From: Methanoregula sp. UBA247
Lineage (GTDB): Archaea; Halobacteriota; Methanomicrobia; Methanomicrobiales; Methanospirillaceae
Direction of reading: 5' to 3'
Assembly: GCA_002495055.1 (NCBI GenBank)
Contig: DADR01000011.1
Span: forward strand, 1 to 29,535
Length of the DNA: 29,535 nucleotides
The translations under genes were made by a program, and so were the position numbers. Under the pieces are notes generated by a model. The model worked only from the letters and a program-made list of their open reading frames with translations, was not told the origin of the DNA and made no database searches. Shown piece by piece: positions 6,848-15,130 of the stretch (its first letter is position 1; each line of letters begins with the position of its first letter).

Positions 6848-9676
6848 GTGCACCTGATCGTGGCAGAAAAGAACATATCAGCACGCCGCATAGCAGAGAT
6901 CCTCGGTGAAGGAAAGAAGCTCACCGAGCATAAAGACGCGGGGGTTTCCACCTACAGTTTCGGTGATATCACAACGGTCGGTCTCCGGGGCCATGTCGTC
7001 GAGATCGACTTTGAACCCGGGTACACGAACTGGCGCAGTGAAGAATGCAAACCCCGGAGCCTGATCGATGCCAGGACCATCAAGATCCCCACCGAGAAAC
7101 GGATTGTCGCCCTGCTCCAGAAACTCTCGAAACGTGCCGACCGGGTTACGATTGCCACGGATTTTGATACCGAAGGAGAACTCATCGGTAAAGAGGCATT
7201 CGAGCTGATACGTGCGGTCAACGCAAACGTGACCATAGACCGGGCCCGGTTCTCCGCGATTACCCCGCAGGAGTTAAAACACGCGTTCTCCCATACCACG
7301 GAACTCGATTTTGCTCTTGCGGCAGCAGGTGAAGCCCGGCAGTCCATCGACCTGATGTGGGGCGCCTCGCTCACCCGGTTCATCTCTCTTGCAGCCCGGC
7401 GGGGAGGCTCAAACATCCTTTCTGTCGGCCGGGTGCAGTCCCCGACGCTGGGTATGATCGTTGACCGGGAAAAAGAGATCGAGGCGTTCGTTTCGGAAAA
7501 ATACTGGCAGCTGACGCTCGATACCGAGAAGTCCGCTGAACCGGTGGAAGCCCGGCACACGCACGGGCGGTTCCATGAAAAGGCCCCGGCAGAGCTTGCC
7601 CGTGACCGGACATTAGCCCCCCTTGTCGTTACGGACATCAAAGCCGGTGAAAAACAGGACCGGGCCCCTTCCCCCTTTGATACCACCACGTATATCGTGG
7701 CTGCCGCCCGGCTGGGTTTCTCGGCCGCCAATGCGATGCGGATTGCAGAAGACCTGTACATGAATGGTTTCATCTCCTACCCGAGAACCGACAACACGGT
7801 CTACCCCGCTTCTCTGGATATTGAGGGGATCTTAAAGACCATCCGTGCTTCCCCGTTCAAAAAGGACGTGGAATGGGTGATGGCGAACCGCCGGGCCGTC
7901 CCGACCCGGGGCAAAAAATCCTCCACCGACCACCCGCCTATCCACCCGACCGGTGCAGCGACCCGCGAGCAGCTGGGAGACGATATTTTCAGGATCTACG
8001 AGCTCGTGCTGCGCCGGTTCCTCGCAACGCTCTCACCGGATGCCCGCTGGAAGACCTTAAAAGTCCTGTTCGAGGCCGGCGGCGAGGAGTACACCGCTAC
8101 GGGCGGGCAGCTGGCCGAAGCAGGCTGGCATACCGTGTACCCGTTCAGCGAGGCACAGGAGACGACCCTGCCCCCGTTTGTTGTCGGTGAACACCTCCCG
8201 GTAAAAAACGTCAGCCTTGAAGAGAAAGAGACCCAGCCCCCCGCACGCTACACCCAGAGCAAACTGATCCAGCGGATGGAGGAGCTGGGTCTTGGCACCA
8301 AGAGCACCCGCCATGAAGTGATCGCAAAACTCGTGTCCCGCAAATATGTCGAAGGTTCCCCGCTCCGTCCCACGCTTGTGGGGAGGGTGGTCACCGAATC
8401 CCTGGAGCAGCATGCCGATATGATCACCCGGCCTGACATGACCCAGACGATCGAAGCCCATATGCAGCAGATCAAGGAGAGCAAAAGGACGCGGGAGGAC
8501 GTGATCAGGGAATCCCGCCAGATGCTGCACCAGGCGTTTGACCAGCTCGAAGCCAACGAGGCCGTGATCGGTGATGATATCCGGAACAGGACGGCAGAGG
8601 AGATGAACCTCGGTGCCTGCCCGGTCTGCAAAGGCACGCTCGCTATAAAACACCTGCGGGGCAATACCCAGTTCATCGGCTGTTCCCATTATCCGGAATG
8701 CACGTTCAATATCGGTCTCCCCATGGCCCAGTGGGGTTTTGCGGTCCGCACTGACGAGGTATGCGACAGGCACCACCTCAACTTTGTCCGGCTTGTCAGG
8801 AAAGGCGCCCGGCCCTGGGATATCGGCTGCCCGCTCTGCCACCATATCAACTCAAATGCCGAATCCTTAGCCGAGATCCCGTCCATGAACGAGAAGCTCG
8901 CCCAGAGAATCCTTTCGCAGCACATCTACACGGTTGCAGAGCTGGCACGCAGCAATGCGGAGGTCCTTGCACAGCGCCTGGACCTGTCTCTTGATGCTGC
9001 TGCAAAGCTTATCAGCGATGCCGGTTCCGTTCTTGAAAAACTCCGCCGCCGCTCCGAATGCCGGAAATTCATGAGAGACCACCTGATCCCCCGGAAAGGG
9101 CGCAGTTATGCAAAGATACTGACCGCTCTCAAATCGGCCGGGATCACGGAACTTTCCGGTCTCGCCCATGCTGATATTGCGATGCTGAAGGCAGCCGGTA
9201 TCGGTGAGGATGAAGCCGTTCAGGTCCTGACTGAAGCAAAGGCAGTCTACTACGGGCAGGTGCTCAAAGAGATCGGTATTCCCGCAGTCAGCTTAAAAAA
9301 ATACGTGGCTGCAGGAATTACGAGCCCGGAAGCATTCTGCACCCAGCCGCCCGAGTCGCTGGGTAAACTCACCGGCATGTCCCCGGCCACCGTGAACCGT
9401 CATGTCGAACTGGTCTGCACGTACTTAAAAAAACCCGTGCCGAAAAAATTCTCAAAATCCCAGGTCGAACGGGGAAAAAAGGAACTGCTGGCGATCAGGG
9501 GGATCGATAAGGCGACGTATGAAAGACTGTCCCGTGCAGGGATCATCAACACCACTCTGCTCTTCGAAGCAGATGCAGTACAGGTCGCCGCTGATACCGG
9601 GATCATGGCACACGTGATCCAGGAGTTCCAGAAGGCAATCAAAAAGAAGCGGGATACAGCGATAATCGAGATCTAG
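6848..9676 (+). CDS. topA: DNA topoisomerase I (type IA) with long helix-hairpin-helix tail
   Basis: Type IA topoisomerase relaxing negatively supercoiled DNA. A Toprim domain opens the protein (LIVAEKN at the start, then DFDTEGE acidic motif). The active-site tyrosine is Tyr311 in SYPRTDN, and GLGTKSTRHE lies in the later core. A four-Cys zinc ribbon follows (Cys591, 594, 612, 618), then a second possible metal site (Cys639, His642/643, Cys661, Cys664). The last 260 residues hold repeated helix-hairpin-helix-like units, so at 942 residues it is long for the family. GTG 6848 is preferred because GGAGGT (6833-6838) is 9 bases away; ATG 6839 would leave no spacing but overlaps the gatB stop (ATGA). 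It ends the operon. Confidence 0.93.
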   Translation: MHLIVAEKNISARRIAEILGEGKKLTEHKDAGVSTYSFGDITTVGLRGHVVEIDFEPGYTNWRSEECKPRSLIDARTIKIPTEKRIVALLQKLSKRADRVTIATDFDTEGELIGKEAFELIRAVNANVTIDRARFSAITPQELKHAFSHTTELDFALAAAGEARQSIDLMWGASLTRFISLAARRGGSNILSVGRVQSPTLGMIVDREKEIEAFVSEKYWQLTLDTEKSAEPVEARHTHGRFHEKAPAELARDRTLAPLVVTDIKAGEKQDRAPSPFDTTTYIVAAARLGFSAANAMRIAEDLYMNGFISYPRTDNTVYPASLDIEGILKTIRASPFKKDVEWVMANRRAVPTRGKKSSTDHPPIHPTGAATREQLGDDIFRIYELVLRRFLATLSPDARWKTLKVLFEAGGEEYTATGGQLAEAGWHTVYPFSEAQETTLPPFVVGEHLPVKNVSLEEKETQPPARYTQSKLIQRMEELGLGTKSTRHEVIAKLVSRKYVEGSPLRPTLVGRVVTESLEQHADMITRPDMTQTIEAHMQQIKESKRTREDVIRESRQMLHQAFDQLEANEAVIGDDIRNRTAEEMNLGACPVCKGTLAIKHLRGNTQFIGCSHYPECTFNIGLPMAQWGFAVRTDEVCDRHHLNFVRLVRKGARPWDIGCPLCHHINSNAESLAEIPSMNEKLAQRILSQHIYTVAELARSNAEVLAQRLDLSLDAAAKLISDAGSVLEKLRRRSECRKFMRDHLIPRKGRSYAKILTALKSAGITELSGLAHADIAMLKAAGIGEDEAVQVLTEAKAVYYGQVLKEIGIPAVSLKKYVAAGITSPEAFCTQPPESLGKLTGMSPATVNRHVELVCTYLKKPVPKKFSKSQVERGKKELLAIRGIDKATYERLSRAGIINTTLLFEADAVQVAADTGIMAHVIQEFQKAIKKKRDTAIIEI

Positions 9677-9770
9677 AAAATCCGGACACTACAGGAATAA
9701 TCCGGGAACAATCCCTGCGCCCACGGGGTTTTTGCCCGGCTGGTGCGATGGCACGTTGTCCGGAACAGAT

Positions 9771-9805
9771 TCCGGGATGCCGGATGAAAATTGTTGTTTT
9801 TTTTT
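9771..9805 (+). terminator. terminator after topA
   Basis: A 5-bp hairpin, TCCGG-GATG-CCGGA (9771-9784), is followed 12 bases on by nine T (9797-9805). It lies between the convergent topA and permease genes. Oligo-T alone can end transcription in archaea. Confidence 0.5.
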
Positions 9806-9818
9806 ATGGGGGTCCCAA

Positions 9819-10613
9819 TTATTGTCGTCCGGCATTATAGGATAACCGCCCAATCCAGGGAACAATGCGTTCTTCTGCTTTTTTTAAGACAAACGTTGAG
9901 AGGATGCCAAGAATCGCACAGATGAATATTCCTACATAGAGTTTTTCAATTTCAAACGTCTCCCACGCATACCAGATCAAAGCACCAATACCTTTGTTTG
10001 CCGAGACAAACTCCAGCCCGACAACAACCAGCAGGGAGGTCCCCAGGGCAAGCCTGATCCCGGCAAATATCATCGGCAGACTCGCAGGGAGCATCACTTT
10101 TGTGAACAACTGCTTTTTTGAAGCCCCGTAATTTTTCGCCACGTCGAAATACACCTTGTTGATGCTTCTTACACCGGCCATGCTGTTGATGAGAGCAAGA
10201 AAGAAACACCCAAGTGCGATAGCGACAATTTTAGAGACTTCCCCGATTCCAAAGATAACCATGAGAAGGGGGAAAATTGCCAGTTTGGGTATCGGGTAGG
10301 TCGCCGATACGATCGGATCGATGAGGAGACGCACTTTGTCCGATACCCCCATGACCATACCGATAATAATACCAGGAACCGTCCCGAGTAAAAAACCAAA
10401 AAAAACACGGAACAGCGTGATGGAAAGATGTTCTGAGATTTCACCATTCCCCAGCATGGAAAAAAATGTCATGAAAATAAGCGAAGGAACCGGAAAGAAA
10501 AGGGGATTTAACAGTCCCATGCGCCCGGCTATCTCCCAGATACCAAGGACACCGCTGATGATGACGAGCTGGAGGAGCACCTTGTATCCCCGGTCATTCT
10601 CAGGATTCGTCAT
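9819..10613 (-). CDS. ABC transporter permease, nitrate/sulfonate/taurine type
   Basis: A 264-residue permease of the SsuC/TauC/NrtB family (BPD_transp_1). About six hydrophobic helices are visible, starting near residues 12-28 (LVIISGVLGIWEIAG). The EAA-like cytoplasmic loop that docks on the ATPase is near 162-190 (NYGASKKQLFTKVMLPASLP, then FAGIRLALG). It should form a homodimer with the ATPase encoded upstream. Its start at 10613 lies within the end of the ATPase gene (14-base overlap), so it is the last gene of a three-gene minus-strand operon. The substrate cannot be read from the permease. Confidence 0.92.
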   Translation of the reverse strand: MTNPENDRGYKVLLQLVIISGVLGIWEIAGRMGLLNPLFFPVPSLIFMTFFSMLGNGEISEHLSITLFRVFFGFLLGTVPGIIIGMVMGVSDKVRLLIDPIVSATYPIPKLAIFPLLMVIFGIGEVSKIVAIALGCFFLALINSMAGVRSINKVYFDVAKNYGASKKQLFTKVMLPASLPMIFAGIRLALGTSLLVVVGLEFVSANKGIGALIWYAWETFEIEKLYVGIFICAILGILSTFVLKKAEERIVPWIGRLSYNAGRQ

Positions 10614-11382
10614 GATCGTGGCTCATCGCTTTTTCCACTTCGCTGCGGATACAATTCCAGATTTTCATTCTCAATTCAATGAATTCCTTTGAACTTTCCA
10701 TCTGGAGACTTCGGGGACGGGGTATTCCAATGGTCATCACTTCCTTGATCCTGCCAGGAACACTGGTCATAACGAGTACCCTGTCCCCGAGTAATATTGC
10801 TTCATCGATATCATGGGTCACAAAGACAACCGTTTTCTGCTGTTCTTTCCAGATTTTCAAGAGTTCATCCTGCAGGATCAGGCGTGTCTGTGCATCGAGT
10901 GAGCCAAACGGTTCGTCCATAAGCAGAATAGAAGGATGGTTCACAAATGCCCGTGCAAGAGCGATCCTCTGGCGCATCCCCACGGATAATTCATGCGGGT
11001 TCCGGTACGCATATTTTGAGAGGCCTACTTTTTTTAAATACGCAATCGACTGGTGATATCGTTCATCCCTTGGCACCCCCCGCATTTCCAGGCCGAATGC
11101 GACATTATCGATAACATTCATCCAGGGAAATACTCCGTATTCCTGGAATACCATCGAATTCAACGGCCCTGAATTTCTCTCTCCGTCATAGATCACCTCT
11201 CCTGAAGAAGGTGTCAGGAGCCCGGCGATCATCCTGAGAAGTGTTGATTTACCACAACCGCTTGGCCCGAGAATGCACAAAAACTCTCCCTCCCGTGCTT
11301 CAAAGCTGATATCGCTGATAACCCGGGTTTCTTTTTCCCCTTCCCAAAAAATTTTATTCAAATAGCGGCATTCAAGTCTCAT
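10600..11382 (-). CDS. ABC transporter ATP-binding protein, nitrate/sulfonate/taurine type
   Basis: A 260-residue ATPase of the SsuB/TauB/NrtD group. Walker A is GPSGCGKST (39-47), the Q-loop is in VFQEYGVFPW, the signature is LSVGMRQR, Walker B is ILLMDEP with the D-loop GSLDAQTR, and the switch His is in VTHDIDEA. All catalytic motifs are intact. It powers import through the permease encoded next. ATG 11382 has an AGGTAA-like site about 8 bases upstream. It follows the binding-protein gene by 18 bases and overlaps the permease gene. Confidence 0.94.
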   Translation of the reverse strand: MRLECRYLNKIFWEGEKETRVISDISFEAREGEFLCILGPSGCGKSTLLRMIAGLLTPSSGEVIYDGERNSGPLNSMVFQEYGVFPWMNVIDNVAFGLEMRGVPRDERYHQSIAYLKKVGLSKYAYRNPHELSVGMRQRIALARAFVNHPSILLMDEPFGSLDAQTRLILQDELLKIWKEQQKTVVFVTHDIDEAILLGDRVLVMTSVPGRIKEVMTIGIPRPRSLQMESSKEFIELRMKIWNCIRSEVEKAMSHDHDES

Positions 11383-11400
11383 TGTCCCTGTTACCTGGCC

Positions 11401-12408
11401 TTAAGTCACATTCTTCATGACGGTATTGGCATATGTCGCATAGCTCATATCGAACAACTGATGTTCTGTCAGATTCTGGTTGATTTTCTTATGTGCATAG
11501 AGCCAGTCCACGTATTCCATCACGGGTTGTCTCCTGACTGTTCCGTTCTCAGTAATCGGCACCCAGCAGGTCTGTTTCAGGAGCTCCTTGTCAAGATGGG
11601 TATAATTTGACAGGATTGCAAGGTTGTGTTCTGTTTTCCCCTCATTGTATTGTCTGACTCCCCTGAGGTAAGCAACCATAAAACGTCTGCCAAGGTCGGG
11701 ATCCTTGTCAAGGAACGCAGGGCCGTAATAGAGCGGGTATGGCATGTAGGGGGCGTATTCGTTGGCTGAGATCAGGACAACTGCCGTTCCATTGGCGGTA
11801 GCCTGGGTTATATACGGCTCTACGAGAACACCAGCATCTACTGCACCATTCTTCAAGGCGATAATGCCCGACGGATAATCCAGGTTTACCATTTCAATAT
11901 CATCAGCTTTTAAGTTTCCCAAAGCGAGGATACGGAATATGCTGTAGTCCTGATCGTTACTCGCCATAACCTTCCTGCCCTTCAGATCAGATACATTCCT
12001 TACTTTTCCGGTTTTAAAGAGATCCTGCCGGACAACAAGGCCATTTGCAGAACAGGCTCCCGGAACTGCGCCTCCCTTATCAGCAACAATACGGACATGC
12101 GCATCTTTGGCGATTGCATTGAACAGCCCGGGACTTAACGCACCCCCGGATACTGCGATGTCACCATTGATGAGGGCAGGGAGGGTCGCCGCACCGCTCT
12201 GGAACTTTTCAAACTCCACGTTAATTCCCTGCCGGGCAAAGTAGCCTTCCTCCTTTGCAATAAAGAGCGGTGCGTTTGAAATAAGGGGGAGGTATGCTAC
12301 CTTCACCGTTGCCATTTCAGGTTCTTTTGCCGCGGGCTGGGATACGCATGCTGCAATCAGGACCGCGGATACCAGTATTGCCATTATGAAAAAATGCACG
12401 GGGTTCAT
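11401..12408 (-). CDS. ABC transporter substrate-binding lipoprotein (SsuA/NMT1-like)
   Basis: A 335-residue extracytoplasmic binding protein of the NMT1/SsuA type. The signal peptide ends in the lipobox LIAAC, with Cys21 as lipid anchor. The mature part starts VKVAYLPLISNAPLFIAKEEGYF, here split as VKVAYLPL and PLFIAKEEGYF, the typical entry of this family. NGDIAVSGGALSPGLFNAIAK and DAGVLVEPYIT are also characteristic. Members bind alkanesulfonates, taurine, nitrate, bicarbonate or thiamine precursors; the sequence does not settle which. ATG 12408 is chosen because GAGTGA (12420-12415) is 6 bases upstream; TTG 12411 is possible. It is the first gene of the importer operon. Confidence 0.9.
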   Translation of the reverse strand: MNPVHFFIMAILVSAVLIAACVSQPAAKEPEMATVKVAYLPLISNAPLFIAKEEGYFARQGINVEFEKFQSGAATLPALINGDIAVSGGALSPGLFNAIAKDAHVRIVADKGGAVPGACSANGLVVRQDLFKTGKVRNVSDLKGRKVMASNDQDYSIFRILALGNLKADDIEMVNLDYPSGIIALKNGAVDAGVLVEPYITQATANGTAVVLISANEYAPYMPYPLYYGPAFLDKDPDLGRRFMVAYLRGVRQYNEGKTEHNLAILSNYTHLDKELLKQTCWVPITENGTVRRQPVMEYVDWLYAHKKINQNLTEHQLFDMSYATYANTVMKNVT

Positions 12409-12772
12409 CAAAAATCACTCAGGGGATCACTTTTTTTTCAATAGCAACTACTTTCTCTTTATTTTGAAATTTAAAGGGTGGCAAGGCACTGCTGCATTGC
12501 GTTTCATCCAAAAATACCAAAAAAATTTGCCTTTCGGGCTATTTTTTATGATAAAAGGCACCTTTCTGTGTCTGTTTAATCCGCTTAATCCGGACGTCAT
12601 TTTTATTGAGATCTACAAGAAAAAAATGCCGTTTACCAAAATTAACACCTATAAATTCGAAAATCATTGACTCTAACGAGATACAATATGTTTATAATGA
12701 TTTGATACTCTTTTTCGATATATCCTGGAACGGATTAATTTTAATTTTAACTCAGGGAATGGAGCAACAAAA
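12409..12772. promoter_or_regulatory. AT-rich divergent promoter region
   Basis: This 364-base AT-rich stretch separates the importer operon (leftward) from the copper ATPase (rightward). For the ATPase, TATA-like sites are TTTATAAT near 12691 and GATATATC near 12719. For the importer, TTTAAATTT-like sequence lies near 12465-12475 on the minus strand. No convincing operator or coding frame is seen. Confidence 0.5.
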
Positions 12773-14821
12773 ATGGATCATGGTATGCATTATCCTGCAA
12801 CTGACAAAGGTGCTGAATCAGATCATAACAAAACAATTCAACCGACGCATCACGGGGGTGATTCTAGTCCCCATCAAACGGGAGCCAGCGCTCATGTCCA
12901 CGATCTGGAAGATTTTAAGAAACGGTTCGTAATTTCAACTATCATAACGATCCCTATCCTATTTCTTTCACCAGTCATCCAGTCGTTTTTTGGATACCAG
13001 TTTGATTTCCCCGGCTCCCTGTATATTACCCTCGTACTTGCCTCCATTACCTATTTTTATGGCGGGTATCCTTTCCTCAAAGGGATTTTTAGGGAGTTGC
13101 GTGCTCATACCCCGGGCATGATGACACTCATCGCGGTGGCAATCAGTGTGGCGTATTTTTACAGTGCCGCCGTTGTGTTTGGCCTGGATGGTGAGGGATT
13201 CTTCTGGGAACTGGCAACGTTAATCGATATCATGCTCCTCGGCCACTGGATCGAAATGAGGTCGGTTCTCGGGGCATCCCGGGCACTCGAAGAACTGGTA
13301 AAGATCATGCCCCAGGAAGCACACCTGCTCAAAGATCATGATACCATTACCGTCAAGGTCTCGGAGCTGCAACCCGGTGACCGTGTTCTTATCAAACCGG
13401 GCGAGAAGGTTCCTGTTGACGGAGTCATTGTCGAGGGTCTCAGCAACGTAAACGAATCATTGTTGACTGGGGAATCCAAGCCGGTTTCAAAGCATCCCGG
13501 TGACAATGTGATCGGTGGATCGATTAATGGCGAAGGATCGGTCACTGCTGAAGTAAAGAAAACCGGGAAGGAGACATACCTGAACCAGGTGATTACCCTG
13601 GTCAGGCAGGCACAGGAAAGCAAATCCCGGGCACAGGATCTCGCCAACCGGGCAGCCCTCTTCCTTGTTATCATTGCACTAGGTGTTGGTGTCATAACGT
13701 TTGCCGGTTGGATTCTGCTGGGACAGGGAACAGGGTTTGCAATAGAACGGGCCGCAACCGTGATGGTGATTGCGTGTCCTCACGCGCTCGGGCTGGCCGT
13801 CCCACTTGTTGTCGCAGTTTCAACCACACTTGCCGCTAAGTCCGGTCTCCTCATACGGGAACGGCAGGCATTCGAACGGGCAAAAGATGTCCAGGCAATT
13901 GTCTTTGATAAGACTGGTACACTTACTGAAGGGGTATTCGGGGTAACCGATATTCTACCACTCGGTCACTTCAGCGAATCCGAGGTAGTGCAGATGGCAG
14001 CAACGCTTGAAACAAACTCTGAACATCCAATCGCCCAGGGGATTGTAAAAAGAGCGGTCGATCAGCACATCAGTCTTCTGCAGAAAGAAAACTTCCATGC
14101 GATTCCGGGTAAAGGTGTCGAGGCGATTGTTGCAGGGCGAAATGTGAAGGTAGTCAGCCCGGGATATCTGAAAGAAAACCATATCGAGATATCAGATCTG
14201 CGCATCAAAACCATTACCCGGCAGGGCAAAACGGTCGTCTTCTTACTCGAGGATGAACAGCCTGTAGGTGTCCTTGCTCTCGCTGATATAATCAGAAAAG
14301 AATCTAAAGAAGCGATCTTCAGGTTGAAATCAATGGGTATCAGGTGCATGATGCTTACCGGGGATAACCGGTTCGTAGCACAGTGGGTAGCAGAAGAGAT
14401 CGGCCTGGATGAATATTTTGCTGAGGTGCTCCCTCACGAGAAATCAGAGAAAATAAGAGAAATCCAGAAACGCTATACCGTTGCAATGGTGGGTGATGGG
14501 ATTAATGATGCCCCTGCACTCGTTCAGGCTGATGTTGGGATTGCAATCGGTGCGGGTACCGATGTTGCAGTGGAAAGTGCGGATATCGTGCTTGTGAGGA
14601 GTGATCCCAGAGACGTTGCCGATATCATTGGGCTTTCGAAAAGGACCTATGCAAAGATGGCCCAGAACCTTGTCTGGGCGACCGGGTACAATGCCTTTGC
14701 GATTCCCCTTGCTGCCGGTGTGCTCATTGGATATGGGATCCTTCTTACGCCTGCAATGGGTGCGGTCCTCATGAGTGCAAGCACGGTGATCGTCGCAATC
14801 AATGCCCGCCTTCTCAAGTGA
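12773..14821 (+). CDS. copB: CopB-type copper-translocating P-type ATPase (P1B-3-like)
   Basis: A 682-residue heavy-metal P-type ATPase exporting copper ions from the cytoplasm. The N-terminus is a His-rich tail (about residues 1-42, with nine His) rather than a CxxC metal domain. Eight membrane helices are expected: four before the actuator domain (LTGES), two around the ion site, two at the end. The transmembrane ion motif is Cys335-Pro336-His337, which marks the CopB/P1B-3 subgroup (Cu2+ or Ag+) rather than CPC-type CopA. Phosphorylation is at Asp379 (DKTGTLTEG), with SEHPIA and GDGINDAPA further on. GGAG at 12761-12764 precedes ATG by 8 bases. It stands alone, divergent from the importer. 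Confidence 0.93.
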   Translation: MDHGMHYPATDKGAESDHNKTIQPTHHGGDSSPHQTGASAHVHDLEDFKKRFVISTIITIPILFLSPVIQSFFGYQFDFPGSLYITLVLASITYFYGGYPFLKGIFRELRAHTPGMMTLIAVAISVAYFYSAAVVFGLDGEGFFWELATLIDIMLLGHWIEMRSVLGASRALEELVKIMPQEAHLLKDHDTITVKVSELQPGDRVLIKPGEKVPVDGVIVEGLSNVNESLLTGESKPVSKHPGDNVIGGSINGEGSVTAEVKKTGKETYLNQVITLVRQAQESKSRAQDLANRAALFLVIIALGVGVITFAGWILLGQGTGFAIERAATVMVIACPHALGLAVPLVVAVSTTLAAKSGLLIRERQAFERAKDVQAIVFDKTGTLTEGVFGVTDILPLGHFSESEVVQMAATLETNSEHPIAQGIVKRAVDQHISLLQKENFHAIPGKGVEAIVAGRNVKVVSPGYLKENHIEISDLRIKTITRQGKTVVFLLEDEQPVGVLALADIIRKESKEAIFRLKSMGIRCMMLTGDNRFVAQWVAEEIGLDEYFAEVLPHEKSEKIREIQKRYTVAMVGDGINDAPALVQADVGIAIGAGTDVAVESADIVLVRSDPRDVADIIGLSKRTYAKMAQNLVWATGYNAFAIPLAAGVLIGYGILLTPAMGAVLMSASTVIVAINARLLK

Positions 14822-14831
14822 TTGGTTAAAT

Positions 14832-14885
14832 GAGACCGGATTAACTCTGGGATTAAAAACAAGCCCGATTCGGTCTCCATTTTTA
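14832..14885 (+). terminator. possible terminator after copB
   Basis: GAGACCG (14832-14838) pairs with CGGTCTC (14871-14877) across a long loop, followed by CATTTTTATT. The rest of the 14822-15130 gap holds no gene, and ends with the promoter of the next gene. Confidence 0.4.
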
Positions 14886-15093
14886 TTAAAAACTTCCGCC
14901 AGTCGGAGAACAGGGAGCAGCAGGGTTCTTTTCTTTAAAGGTCCTCATATAATCTGCAGTCCGCCTTTGCCAATCCTGTGTTCATTACCTGCATGTTCGA
15001 TGAAAAAGAGTTTTTTCCCCTGGCAGCCGGCTGCCTTCCCGTTTACCCGGTTATTACCCCGTACCGATGAGCCATTTTACGTCATGGCATACA

Positions 15094-15101
15094 TTAAATA
15101 A
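15094..15101 (+). promoter_or_regulatory. TATA box of the first A-T-TE gene
   Basis: TTAAATAA lies 30 bases before ATG 15131. Transcription would start about 15120-15124, leaving a leader of about 10 bases. No Shine-Dalgarno sequence precedes the ATG, consistent with a nearly leaderless message. Confidence 0.5.
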
Positions 15102-15130
15102 TCAACATCATCCAATAATCTGATAGCTTT

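Noticed and set aside
7873..8845. Long frames on both strands across topA
   Set aside because: Shadows of the topoisomerase gene, which has clear family motifs in its own frame.
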